A DNA stretch of 64,000 bases from Pseudomonadota bacterium (lineage in GTDB: Bacteria > Desulfobacterota > Desulfovibrionia > Desulfovibrionales > Desulfovibrionaceae). Both the position numbers and the translations under genes were made by a program. Shown here piece by piece: positions 44,199 to 52,599 of this stretch. The DNA lies in contig JAEYDL010000002.1 in NCBI GenBank assembly GCA_023403845.1, positions 83,403-147,402 of the forward strand. Reading direction: 5' to 3'. The first letter of the stretch is position 1; the number at the start of each line of letters is the position of its first letter. The notes under the pieces were generated by a model that was given only the letters and a program-made list of their open reading frames with translations, was not told where the DNA came from and did no database searches.

Positions 44199-44990
44199 AT
44201 GTATACATTAGGAATAGATATCGGTTCTGCATCGAGTAAGGCCGTCATCTTGAAAGACGGCAGGGATCTTGTGGCCGAAAGAGCCGTACAGGCTGGGACG
44301 GGGACATCAGGTCCAGGACGCCTGCTGACCGAGCTTTTTGCCGAATCTGGGCTGGACTGGGGAGACATTCGCTATACGGTCGCTACTGGGTACGGCAGAT
44401 TTTCCGTAAATGAGGCCAATCGACAGATCAGTGAAATCACCTGCCATGGGGCTGGCATTCATTTTCTTTGTCCGTCTGCCGGAACAATCATTGATATAGG
44501 TGGACAGGATGCCAAGGCGATTTCCCTGGACCCGCATGGCAATATTCAGAAATTTTTTATGAACGACAAGTGCGCAGCAGGAACAGGGCGGTTTCTTGAG
44601 GTCATGTCCCGCGTGCTGGAAGTCGGGCTGGACGAAATGGCGGAGTACCATTTCAGAGCCAAGGAACCCGCTTCCGTAAGCAGCACATGTACAGTTTTTG
44701 CGGAATCGGAAGTCATTTCTCTGCTTTCGCGTGGGGTGGCCAAGGAAAATATTATTGCCGGGGTACACCAATCCGTTGCCAGCAAGGCGTGCGCATTGGC
44801 CTATCGTGCCGTCATCCGCGAAGATATCGTGATGTGCGGCGGTGTCGCCCAAAATGCCGGAGTGGTGGACGCCATTTGCAGGGAGCTGGGCAAAACAGTG
44901 ACGGTAGCGCCTCATCCGCAGTTGACAGGGGCTCTCGGCGCGGCCTTGCTGGCTTATGGGGATGTTAAAAAGCAGGAGGCTCTGCAATGA
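44199..44990 (+). CDS. 2-Hydroxyacyl-CoA dehydratase activator (HgdC/CompA-type ATPase)
   Basis: This ASKHA-fold ATPase injects one high-energy electron into the dehydratase, driven by ATP. The 263 residues show the phosphate-1 motif GIDIGSASSKAV, DIGGQDAKA, and the two cysteines that, one from each monomer, hold the bridging [4Fe-4S] cluster: Cys125 (NDKCAAGTG) and Cys164 (SSTCTVFAES). It starts after AGGATTTTT and overlaps the start of subunit A by four bases (ATGA). Confidence 0.92.
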   Translation: MYTLGIDIGSASSKAVILKDGRDLVAERAVQAGTGTSGPGRLLTELFAESGLDWGDIRYTVATGYGRFSVNEANRQISEITCHGAGIHFLCPSAGTIIDIGGQDAKAISLDPHGNIQKFFMNDKCAAGTGRFLEVMSRVLEVGLDEMAEYHFRAKEPASVSSTCTVFAESEVISLLSRGVAKENIIAGVHQSVASKACALAYRAVIREDIVMCGGVAQNAGVVDAICRELGKTVTVAPHPQLTGALGAALLAYGDVKKQEALQ

Positions 44991-46234
44991 ACTATGAAGA
45001 AATGAGTTCGAAGGAACTGTTGGGACTGTTTCAGGCCCGTCTGGACGAGGAGGCGCGTGAAGCGAAGAAAAATGGCAAGCTGGTTTGCTGGTCCGCTTCT
45101 GTCGCGCCGCCGGAAATGTGCGTGGCCATGGATATCGCCATGGTTTACCCCGAAACGCATGCAGCTGGAATCGGCGCTCGCAAGGGCGCGCTGGACATGC
45201 TCGAAGTGGCAAGTCAGAAGGGATATTCTGTTGATATCTGTTCCTACGCCCGCATCAACATGGGGTATATGGAACTGCTGAAGGAAAAGGCTCTCACTGG
45301 CAAGACTCCGGAAAAGTTGGCCAATTCCCCAGCAGCGGATGTACCGTTGCCGGATCTGATCATCACCTGCAACAATATCTGCAATACGCTCCTCAAGTGG
45401 TATGAAAACTTGGCTGCAGAACTGCATATTCCCTACATCGTGATTGATGTGCCGTTCAACCACACCATGCCGGTTCCGGAATACGCCAAGGAATACATTG
45501 CGGATGAATTCAGGCATGCGATCTCACAACTTGAGGAAATCTGCGGACGCAAGTTCGACTATGACCGTTTTTTTGAAGTACAGCAGCAGACCCAGCGCTC
45601 CGTGGAGCAATGGAATCGGGTTGCCAAGTTCCTGTCCGATAAGCCGTCGCCTCTGAACGGATTCGATCTGTTCAACTACATGGGACTCATCGTCTGCGCC
45701 AGAAGCCGCGATTATGCGGAGATTACCTTCCGCAAGTTTGCGGACGAACTGGAAGAAAAACTGAAAGCCGGAAAGTTTGCCTTCGGCGACAATGAAAAGA
45801 CACGTGTCACCTGGGAGGGGATAGCTGTCTGGACGTATCTGAGCCATACGTTCAAGACGCTGAAGGGAATGGGTTCCCTGATGACCGGATCAGCCTATCC
45901 GGGCATCTGGAATTTGACCTATACTCCCGGGGATCTGAAGTCCATGGCCGAAGCCTACACCAAGGTTTATATCAATACGTGTCTGGAGCACAGGTCGGAT
46001 GTCTTGACCGAAGTAGCCCGCCACGGCAAATGTGACGGCATGCTTGTGCATATGAACAGAAGCTGCAAGCTGATGACGTTCCTGAATTTCGATACGGCGG
46101 AACTCGTGCAGAAAAACCTGGGAATCCCCTATGTCACCTTTGACGGCGACCAGACTGATCCCCGCAACTTCGCTCCGGCCCAGTTTGACACGCGCGTGCA
46201 GGCGCTGGACGAAATGATGAACAAAGGAGCATAG
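44987..46234 (+). CDS. 2-Hydroxyacyl-CoA dehydratase subunit A (HgdA/FldB family)
   Basis: One half of the radical dehydratase that removes water from an (R)-2-hydroxyacyl-CoA to give an enoyl-CoA. The 415-residue product has the family's Cys ligands for a [4Fe-4S] cluster (VDICSYARI, ITCNNICNT and the later GKCDGMLVHMNRSCK). The family also includes benzoyl-CoA reductase and lactoyl-, phenyllactoyl- and isocaproyl-CoA dehydratases; the actual substrate cannot be read from sequence. It is translationally coupled to the activator and ends two bases before subunit B. Confidence 0.88.
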   Translation: MNYEEMSSKELLGLFQARLDEEAREAKKNGKLVCWSASVAPPEMCVAMDIAMVYPETHAAGIGARKGALDMLEVASQKGYSVDICSYARINMGYMELLKEKALTGKTPEKLANSPAADVPLPDLIITCNNICNTLLKWYENLAAELHIPYIVIDVPFNHTMPVPEYAKEYIADEFRHAISQLEEICGRKFDYDRFFEVQQQTQRSVEQWNRVAKFLSDKPSPLNGFDLFNYMGLIVCARSRDYAEITFRKFADELEEKLKAGKFAFGDNEKTRVTWEGIAVWTYLSHTFKTLKGMGSLMTGSAYPGIWNLTYTPGDLKSMAEAYTKVYINTCLEHRSDVLTEVARHGKCDGMLVHMNRSCKLMTFLNFDTAELVQKNLGIPYVTFDGDQTDPRNFAPAQFDTRVQALDEMMNKGA

Positions 46235-46236
46235 CC

Positions 46237-47367
46237 ATGAGCCGTATAGCTGAAATTATCAGGGAGCTTCAGGCTGTAGCGAACAATCCGAAGCAGGCTG
46301 TCGAGGACTATACGCGGGAGACGGGAAAGGGCGCGATAGGCGTGATGCCTGTGTACGCTCCTGAAGAGATCATTCATGCCGCCGGATATCTGCCTGTCGG
46401 GATGTGGGGCGGACAGAAGACCATTTCCAAAGCTCGTGCCTATCTGCCTCCCTTCGCCTGCTCCATCATGCAGTCGGTTATGGAGCTAGAGCTCGAAGGT
46501 GCGTATGACATGCTGAAGGCTGTCGTTTTTTCCGTGCCCTGCGATACATTAAAGTGCATGAGCCAGAAGTGGAAGGGTAAGGCTCCCGTCATCGTGTTCA
46601 CCCATCCGCAGAACAGAAAGCTGGAATCGGCCAATTCCTTTCTTGTGGAAGAATACAAGCTGCTGAAGGGAAAACTCGAATCCATTCTTGGGGAAACCAT
46701 CTCCGACGAGTCCATTTCTGCAAGTATCGCCGTGTACAATGAAAACCGCCAGGTCATGCGCGAATTCTCCGATGTGGCCGGTCAGTATCCTCAGATTCTT
46801 GATCCGGTGAAACGACATGCCGTCATCAAGGCGCGTTTTTTCATGGAAAAGGGAAAGCATACGGCTCTGGTCAGGGAACTCATCAGTGAGATCCGCAAGC
46901 AACCTGTGCAGCCCTGGATGGGCAAGAGGGTCATTCTTTCCGGAATATTGGCTGAACCCAATGAATTACTTGATATTTTCAAGGAAAATGAATTCGCCGT
47001 CGTAGCTGATGATCTGGCTCAGGAATCCCGGCAATTCCGCATTGACGTTCCGGATGCTCCAGCGGAAAAGGGACCGTTGTACAGACTGGCCAAATGGTGG
47101 CAGGACTTCGAGGGGTGTTCGCTGGCGACGGATACCAAAAAGAAACGCGGGCAGATGCTTATCGATATGGCGCGTCGATATGAAGCCGATGCTGTCATCA
47201 TCTGCATGATGAAGTTCTGTGATCCTGAAGAGTTTGACTATCCGATCTTCTATCCCCAGATGGACGCCGCAGGCGTGCGCAACCTTATGATTGAAGTCGA
47301 CCAGGAATCCGGGTCGTTTGAGCAGGTTAAGACCAGAATTCAGACGTTTAGCGAAATTCTTGGATAA
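46237..47367 (+). CDS. 2-Hydroxyacyl-CoA dehydratase subunit B (HgdB/FldC family)
   Basis: The second half of the dehydratase, 376 residues, with FACSIMQSV, VPCDTLKCMSQ and the C-terminal ICMMKFCDPEEFDYP, which carries the Cys ligand and is strongly conserved in the B subunits. It forms the heterodimer with subunit A. It is the last gene before a strong terminator at 47395. Operon order: CoA-transferase, VOC protein, activator, A, B. Confidence 0.88.
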   Translation: MSRIAEIIRELQAVANNPKQAVEDYTRETGKGAIGVMPVYAPEEIIHAAGYLPVGMWGGQKTISKARAYLPPFACSIMQSVMELELEGAYDMLKAVVFSVPCDTLKCMSQKWKGKAPVIVFTHPQNRKLESANSFLVEEYKLLKGKLESILGETISDESISASIAVYNENRQVMREFSDVAGQYPQILDPVKRHAVIKARFFMEKGKHTALVRELISEIRKQPVQPWMGKRVILSGILAEPNELLDIFKENEFAVVADDLAQESRQFRIDVPDAPAEKGPLYRLAKWWQDFEGCSLATDTKKKRGQMLIDMARRYEADAVIICMMKFCDPEEFDYPIFYPQMDAAGVRNLMIEVDQESGSFEQVKTRIQTFSEILG

Positions 47368-47394
47368 TTTGGGAGGGACAGGTCTCCCGTACAG

Positions 47395-47427
47395 AAAAGA
47401 GGATCGGCATCCCGCCGATCCTCTTTT
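47395..47427. terminator. Terminator of the dehydratase operon
   Basis: 14-bp perfect stem AAAAGAGGATCGGC / GCCGATCCTCTTTT with a 5-base loop; T-runs on both strands allow bidirectional use between the operon and the convergent ligase gene. Confidence 0.9.
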
Positions 47428-47488
47428 CACTTGCCCGGAGGCCGTGTGCAGAAAGATCTTCTCCGGGGCATTCAAATGGAACAGGGGA

Positions 47489-48787
47489 TCAGTTCTTGCT
47501 GCGCAGATCCTGTACCCGTTGGGCTTTGCCCTCGGCGCGGGGGAGGGAGTTGTGCTGCACAAGCTCAACCTTGGGCGTGACCAGAATTTCATCCCGCAGA
47601 GCCCGTGCGATGGTATCCTGCAAGCCTTTCAGGATGCGCATGTCTTCGACGAAGCTTTCCTCCCGAATTTCGACTTGCACCTTCATCATGTCCTTGAGAC
47701 CATCCCGTTCCAGAACGATGCGGTAGTTTTGGCCGACTTCGGGATAGGCCATGAGCACGCGTTCCACCTGCATGGGATAGATATTGACGCCCTTAACGAT
47801 GAGCATGTCGTCGGAACGTCCCAGAATACGATCTATGCGCCGGTGCTGCCGGCCGCAGGGGCACTCTCCGGGGATGAAGCGACTGAGGTCACGTGTCCGG
47901 TAGCGAAGTACAGGCATGCCGTGTCGGCACAACGTAGTAAGAACCAGTTCGCCGATGTCTCCTTCCCTGACGTATTCTCCCGTTTCCGGATCTATGATTT
48001 CCACAATATAGGCATCCTCCCAAAGGTGCAGCCCATGCTGCTCGCAGCATTCGAAGGCCACGCCGGGGCCGTTCATCTCAGACAGACCGTAGGAGTTATA
48101 TACCTTCATGTCGAACATGTTTTCAATGCGACGGCGGGTTTCCTCAGAATAAGGTTCGGCTCCCACTACGGCAATCCGCAAAGGCAGTTTCTTGGGGTCG
48201 TCGCCTTCTTCCTGCAATGTGGCCCCCAGGTGAAGCGCATAGGAGGGGAGAATGTGAACCGCAGTGGTCTGAAAATCGCGGACCAGCTTAAGCTGACGCT
48301 TGGAATTGCCCGCTCCGGCGGGAATGGTCATGCAGCCGAGGCGCTCGGCTCCGAAATGGATGCCGAGTCCTCCGGTAAACAGCCCATAACCAGACATATT
48401 TTGAAAGATATCCTGTTTGCGGACGCCGACCATGTGCAGACAGCGTGCCATGAGGTCTGCCCAGCTATTGATGTCTTGCTGCGTATGACAAATGGCTACG
48501 GGAGTGCCGGTAGTGCCGCTTGAGCAATGCATGCGTACGAATTCAGACGTGGGTACGGTGGCCAGACCATAGGGATACTGGGCGCGCAGATCATCTTTGG
48601 TAGTGAAAGGGATACGTCTGATGTCGTCAAGATTACGCAGATTGTCAGCCGTGACGCCCGCCTGCGCGAAACGCTGCGCATAAAAGGGAGAACGGCTGGC
48701 CCTTTCTATGGTGGAACGCAGGCGGGACAGTTGGGCCTCTTCGATGGTTTCCCGATCCCATGTTTCGGCCTTGTCGAAATATTCCAT
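47489..48787 (-). CDS. Phenylacetate-CoA ligase family enzyme
   Basis: An AMP-forming acyl-CoA ligase of 432 residues: P-loop CSSGTTGTPV, YNSYGLSEMNGPGVAFEC (adenine-binding), LRYRTRDLSRFI and a C-terminal domain with GRSDDMLIVKGVNIYP. This size and the YGLSE motif define the PaaK family. In anaerobes such enzymes serve aryl acids, often phenylacetate from amino-acid breakdown. Convergent with the dehydratase operon, which may process related acids (inference). The stop of the next gene upstream lies about 40 bases away. Confidence 0.9.
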   Translation of the reverse strand: MEYFDKAETWDRETIEEAQLSRLRSTIERASRSPFYAQRFAQAGVTADNLRNLDDIRRIPFTTKDDLRAQYPYGLATVPTSEFVRMHCSSGTTGTPVAICHTQQDINSWADLMARCLHMVGVRKQDIFQNMSGYGLFTGGLGIHFGAERLGCMTIPAGAGNSKRQLKLVRDFQTTAVHILPSYALHLGATLQEEGDDPKKLPLRIAVVGAEPYSEETRRRIENMFDMKVYNSYGLSEMNGPGVAFECCEQHGLHLWEDAYIVEIIDPETGEYVREGDIGELVLTTLCRHGMPVLRYRTRDLSRFIPGECPCGRQHRRIDRILGRSDDMLIVKGVNIYPMQVERVLMAYPEVGQNYRIVLERDGLKDMMKVQVEIREESFVEDMRILKGLQDTIARALRDEILVTPKVELVQHNSLPRAEGKAQRVQDLRSKN

Positions 48788-48826
48788 TGCTCTTTTCCTA
48801 TGGTTGATGTTTTTGCGCCGACCGGA

Positions 48827-49903
48827 TCAGCCCTGCTCACGCAGGCCGAGGCCGTAAAGCAGGCCGTGACATCCGGCGAGCATCATGTCGCCGTAAGGGG
48901 CGATGAACTGCCCCTGCCCACGAAGCATTTCCCGACGTGGACCGACAATGAATGTGGGCGCAAAGCCTTCGGCTTCAGGGGGAAGAGGAGAGAGAAAGGT
49001 GCAGCCATGACCTCCCTTGGCCCGGACCTGTTCGTCCGGAAGCCACCCGAAACGAAATTCCTTAAGATCAAAGCACAGAGCGTCCGTATCTAGAAGCCCC
49101 GTATGGTGTTCATAGATGCCCAGGATTTTTCCCTGGTAGACGAGAAAGGCCGCAACATGGCTGTTCCCCACATTTACAATGGTCACGCCCTGTCTCTGGC
49201 TTCGTCTGATGACCTCAGGTGTGGCAAGTCCTCCGAGAACTGCGGCGGTTCCCGTATCGGCGACAGGGCCTCCCGTGCACTGCTGAAGTGATTGCAGACG
49301 AGTACAGGCCGGAGGCGGAGTATCATAAAGCCACTGAGCCGGGTTTCCGTCGGTTTTATTCAGAAGTTCCTTCCAGAGCAGAAAGCGGCCGATTCGATTG
49401 CCCTCCGGGTGGAATCCATGATCTTGTGCCGCAGCTAGCACAAGCGCGGGTTCTGGCAGTCCTGCCGATGCAAGCAGAGTCTGCCAGAACCCGGCGTCAT
49501 AGTCTGCCAGACAGACGGCCGCATGACCGGAAGGACGGTCTGCAACAATTTCCATGCCAAAAGAACGCACGCGTTCGGGATTATCGTGAATGGCCATGGC
49601 CGCTTCCGGAGTCGCTTTGGGAGACAGGCCTGCTTCAATCTGTTCCTTTACGGCCCCCAAAAAACCACCGCCCATGTTCCTGCCGTAAAGCCAGACGGAA
49701 CGTCCCGCATGGGTATATTTCCGGATGCGGTCAGCTATATTGAGTGCAGGAGAAGGAAGAACAAAATGGGGCCAGTTTTCGGGCTGCTGACCGGGCAGAG
49801 CAAGAAGCGCATCCTGAGTACCGCTTCCGATATCAAGGCTGAGTACAGGACCTTTTTCCTCAACAACCCGAATGACCACATTGTCTTCCGAGACCGTCAG
49901 CAT
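48827..49903 (-). CDS. DUF1786 actin-like ATPase-fold protein
   Basis: The 358-residue product begins with an ASKHA-type phosphate loop LSLDIGSGTQDALL and has a second motif VTIVNVGNSHVAAFLV, so an actin/Hsp70-like nucleotide-binding fold is likely. The family is often labelled as a putative pyruvate-formate-lyase activating protein, without proof. I chose ATG at 49903 after GGGGAAGG; it overlaps the stop of the preceding small gene by seven bases, so the two are coupled. Its function is unknown. Confidence 0.75.
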   Translation of the reverse strand: MLTVSEDNVVIRVVEEKGPVLSLDIGSGTQDALLALPGQQPENWPHFVLPSPALNIADRIRKYTHAGRSVWLYGRNMGGGFLGAVKEQIEAGLSPKATPEAAMAIHDNPERVRSFGMEIVADRPSGHAAVCLADYDAGFWQTLLASAGLPEPALVLAAAQDHGFHPEGNRIGRFLLWKELLNKTDGNPAQWLYDTPPPACTRLQSLQQCTGGPVADTGTAAVLGGLATPEVIRRSQRQGVTIVNVGNSHVAAFLVYQGKILGIYEHHTGLLDTDALCFDLKEFRFGWLPDEQVRAKGGHGCTFLSPLPPEAEGFAPTFIVGPRREMLRGQGQFIAPYGDMMLAGCHGLLYGLGLREQG

Positions 49904-50307
49904 GACGCCTTCCCCTTGTTGCGGATAAGGACCAGGGGAATTCGATGAAGTGCGCTGGAGAGACTTTCCGTCGAACCGATTCGCCACCACACGTCGTCAA
50001 GATCCCAGCTCGCTAGGGTGGCCAGATCAGCCACCAGCCCCTTCAGATTAATGACGGGATGCCGTTCAAATACCTGAGGCAGCCCATAGGTCAGGCTGCA
50101 AACGAGACAACGCCCGGGACGCTGATGCAGTTCAAAGAAAAAATGGAGTTCATTTCCATCGGATTCTACGGAATCGTCCAGCGTGAGGCGGATATCATAG
50201 GCCCCCTCCTCAACGTCGCCGAACAGAGCATCAAAGAAGGCGTCGGTTCTTTGGGCTGGAAAAAGTTTGGCTAGACATTCGGGAGTGAACACGGAGGCTG
50301 CGGTCAT
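49897..50307 (-). CDS. Small conserved protein upstream of the DUF1786 gene (136 residues)
   Basis: I believe this belongs to a short family found in Desulfovibrio that carries the misleading database name pancreas/duodenum homeobox protein. It is soluble, with FFFELHQRPGRCLVCSLTYG and the hydrophobic VWWRIGSTESLSSALHRIP; there is no homeobox. Start ATG at 50307 with AAGGA about ten bases upstream; the longer open frame (from 50466) overlaps gluQ. Coupled to the DUF1786 gene. Confidence 0.65.
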   Translation of the reverse strand: MTAASVFTPECLAKLFPAQRTDAFFDALFGDVEEGAYDIRLTLDDSVESDGNELHFFFELHQRPGRCLVCSLTYGLPQVFERHPVINLKGLVADLATLASWDLDDVWWRIGSTESLSSALHRIPLVLIRNKGKASC

Positions 50308-50440
50308 GGCAAAACCATCCTTGGATAAGGGGACAAAAAGAGATCGACTCCGGAAGTGGCCGAGTCGAAAAGGTATAACGCCGCAGAAAAATAGCATCCC
50401 TTTGGTCAAGACGCAACTCCGGCCAGGGAAGGGAAAAGGC

Positions 50441-51424
50441 TCAGGAATGCATAAGTCTTTCGGCAAGATCAGGCTCTATGCAAAGGGGGGAGCGGATTTC
50501 TTTCAATCCCTCGAGGGAAAAGCGGGAAAGCAGGTTGTGGGGAGACAGAGGGGCATACGTTTCAAGGAACCCGGCCTTGCAGGCAAGGTAGCCTACCAGT
50601 GCTTCGGGACGAACCCCTCGTTCGCGCAAGGCTCGCAGTGCGAGGCTGCCATGGCGCTTGGCAAGTCGTTCCCCTTCGGGATCGCACAGCAGGGGGACAT
50701 GGATATATTCTTCAGGTGGAACAAGATGAAGAAGATCAAACAGAACAAGCTGTCTCGGTGTGGATATCAGAATGTCCTCACCGCGTACGACTTGTGAGAT
50801 TTTCATGGTTCCATCATCCACAGCTGCAGCAAGCTGATAGGCGACGACGCCATCTGAACGTTGCAGGGCAAAGTCTCCTCCGCATTGAGAGAGTGTCATG
50901 CATACCGTGCCATGAATGGAATCCGTGAAGGCGTAGGGACGCTCTGGGCAGAGCAGTCGGATGCAGGGACGGCGTCCCGCCGCCTCATGTGCCTGTCGCT
51001 GTTCGGGAGTAAGTGTTCGGCAGGTTCCCGGATAGGCAGCTCCCGCATCCCCGACATGGGGCGCGCCTGCAAGTGAACGGAGTTCTTTGCGTGTGCAGTA
51101 GCACGGATAGGCCTGTCCCATATCAAGAAGCCGCTGCAGGCAAGCTCGGTAGAGAGAAAGGCGTTCACTCTGAACATAGGGCGGGCAAGGTCCGCCGATA
51201 TCCGGTCCCTCGTCCCAGTCCAGTCCCAGCCAGTGCAGATCCTCCATAATGGCGTCTGAATACAGAGCTTGTGAACGGGCTGGGTCTATGTCTTCCATAC
51301 GCAGGACCAGCGTACCGTTTTGGCTGCGGCAGGCCGCCCAGGCCAGCAGAAATGCCCAGGCATTGCCCAAGTGAAGATAGCCGGTAGGACTGGGAGCCAG
51401 GCGCCCCCTCACGGGACGATTCAT
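50441..51424 (-). CDS. gluQ: Glutamyl-Q tRNA(Asp) synthetase
   Basis: This truncated glutamyl-tRNA synthetase paralogue glutamylates queuosine-34 of tRNA-Asp. The 327 residues contain the catalytic core only: the HIGH-like motif PSPTGYLHLGNA, VLRMEDIDPARS, a zinc-site CYCTRKEL region and the KMSKS-like RLAKRHGS. The absence of the anticodon-binding half distinguishes it from GltX. Its start overlaps the stop of the transporter gene (ATGA). Confidence 0.93.
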   Translation of the reverse strand: MNRPVRGRLAPSPTGYLHLGNAWAFLLAWAACRSQNGTLVLRMEDIDPARSQALYSDAIMEDLHWLGLDWDEGPDIGGPCPPYVQSERLSLYRACLQRLLDMGQAYPCYCTRKELRSLAGAPHVGDAGAAYPGTCRTLTPEQRQAHEAAGRRPCIRLLCPERPYAFTDSIHGTVCMTLSQCGGDFALQRSDGVVAYQLAAAVDDGTMKISQVVRGEDILISTPRQLVLFDLLHLVPPEEYIHVPLLCDPEGERLAKRHGSLALRALRERGVRPEALVGYLACKAGFLETYAPLSPHNLLSRFSLEGLKEIRSPLCIEPDLAERLMHS

Positions 51425-52329
51425 CGCCTGTGCCCGGAAACGATGAAAAAGACGGATGAAACGGTAAGCAGACAGGCCAGAATCACAACAATGTCCACCT
51501 GTTCATCTGCCAAAAGCCATCCGAGGAATACGCCAATGACTGGGTTGACGTATTCATAGGAAATGGCCACTTCTGTCCGCGTGTGCAGGAGCAGCCAGAA
51601 ATAGCAGGTATAAGCGATGATCCCTCCGGAGAAAATCAGATAGATTAGCGCAGCCGCTCCGATGCCGGTGACATCCGTGACATGAAAGTCCGTGACCTCA
51701 CCAAGAGCGATGGAGGCAGCCAGACACTGGATGCCCCCGACGGCCATGAGCAGACTGCTGTTCTGGATGACGGAGAGACGGGTTTCCCGTGCGTGTTTTT
51801 TGGAATAGAAGGAGCCGACAACCCAGGCCAGAGGTGCTGAAAGCACGAGAAGAATGCCCAGCAGAGAGCTTTCTCCCGATATCCCCTGATTAACGCTGAG
51901 CAGAACAAGGCCGAAAAAACCGCCTCCCAACCCTGCGAACTGGATGGGAGTTGGACGTTTTTCCTTCCATATGAGCCAGCCTCCCAGAACCATCCAGATA
52001 GGGGTGGTCCCAAGGATCATGGCTGCCGTTCCCGACGATACTGTTTCCTGTCCCTTGGCCAGAAAGCCGCTGGCAATGAAAACCATATAGATGGCAAGAA
52101 CGAACGTGTGCCTGAAGTCCTGCAGAGTGGGGATATTGCGTTCTCCGCGCATCCAGATCAGGGTAAAGAGAATGATGCCCGCCAGCAACATGCGGATGCC
52201 TATGAGCAGAAAGGGCGGGAAGCTCGTCAGTCCGAATTTTATGCCTATGAAGCTGGAACCCCAGGACAGATAAACGAGGATCAGGCAAATGATGGTCTGT
52301 ATGACGTGTTTGGATGGCGTACGCAGCAT
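51421..52329 (-). CDS. EamA/DMT-superfamily transporter
   Basis: A ten-helix permease of the drug/metabolite transporter type, made of two EamA repeats (about 10-140 and 155-295). Characteristic pieces are LSWGSSFIGIKFGL in helix 1, SGTAAMILGTTPIWMVL, and SYEYVNPVIGVFLGWLLADE near the end. The substrate is unknown; relatives export amino acids or other metabolites. I chose ATG at 52329; an earlier ATG at 52395 has no clear ribosome-binding site. It is divergent from the trp leader. Confidence 0.85.
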   Translation of the reverse strand: MLRTPSKHVIQTIICLILVYLSWGSSFIGIKFGLTSFPPFLLIGIRMLLAGIILFTLIWMRGERNIPTLQDFRHTFVLAIYMVFIASGFLAKGQETVSSGTAAMILGTTPIWMVLGGWLIWKEKRPTPIQFAGLGGGFFGLVLLSVNQGISGESSLLGILLVLSAPLAWVVGSFYSKKHARETRLSVIQNSSLLMAVGGIQCLAASIALGEVTDFHVTDVTGIGAAALIYLIFSGGIIAYTCYFWLLLHTRTEVAISYEYVNPVIGVFLGWLLADEQVDIVVILACLLTVSSVFFIVSGHRR

Positions 52330-52397
52330 GATGCGAGTAATCCCTGTCGCTCTGGATGGATGAAGACCGAGCGTTGAAGATGTTCCGGGAACCATTC

Positions 52398-52426
52398 TTG
52401 ACAGATTTTATGGAACGAGATACGGT
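52398..52426 (+). promoter_or_regulatory. Candidate promoter of the trpL-trpB unit
   Basis: Perfect TTGACA (52398-52403), 17-base spacer, TACGGT (52421-52426). If used, transcription would begin within three bases of the leader-peptide ATG at 52434. The weak -10 makes this uncertain. Confidence 0.45.
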
Positions 52427-52433
52427 AAACCCC

Positions 52434-52490
52434 ATGAAAACGCAATACGACCTTATCCTTGCATCCTGCTGGTGGCGCCCCTTCATCTAA
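52434..52490 (+). CDS. trpL: trp operon leader peptide with tandem Trp codons
   Basis: An 18-residue frame, MKTQYDLILASCWWRPFI, with two adjacent TGG codons (52470-52475) and a TAA at 52488. It is followed by alternative RNA stems and an intrinsic terminator at 52531, then trpB. This is the layout of classical ribosome-mediated attenuation: when charged tRNA-Trp is scarce the ribosome stalls at Trp-Trp and the terminator does not form. The ribosome-binding site is weak (GGTAAA). Confidence 0.8.
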   Translation: MKTQYDLILASCWWRPFI

Positions 52491-52500
52491 GAATGGGCCG
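52477..52500 (+). promoter_or_regulatory. Stem 1:2 of the trp attenuator
   Basis: GCCCCTTC (52477-52484) can pair with GAATGGGC (52491-52498) with one mismatch. The 3' part, GGGCCGGG, can instead pair with CCGCGGCC in the terminator's left arm, which would prevent termination. Confidence 0.5.
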
Positions 52501-52530
52501 GGTCTATGCAATATTCTGAAAAAGCATTTT

Positions 52531-52561
52531 AACCGCGGCCGGGACACTGGTCGCGGTTTTC
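52531..52561 (+). terminator. trp attenuator (terminator 3:4)
   Basis: Arms AACCGCGGCC (52531-52540) and GGTCGCGGTT (52549-52558), 10 bp with one G-T pair, 8-base loop, followed by TTC; four T residues at 52557-52560. It lies between the leader-peptide stop and trpB. Confidence 0.8.
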
Positions 52562-52599
52562 TGCAAATGAAGGTGTCCTGGCGACAAGAGAGGGACACC

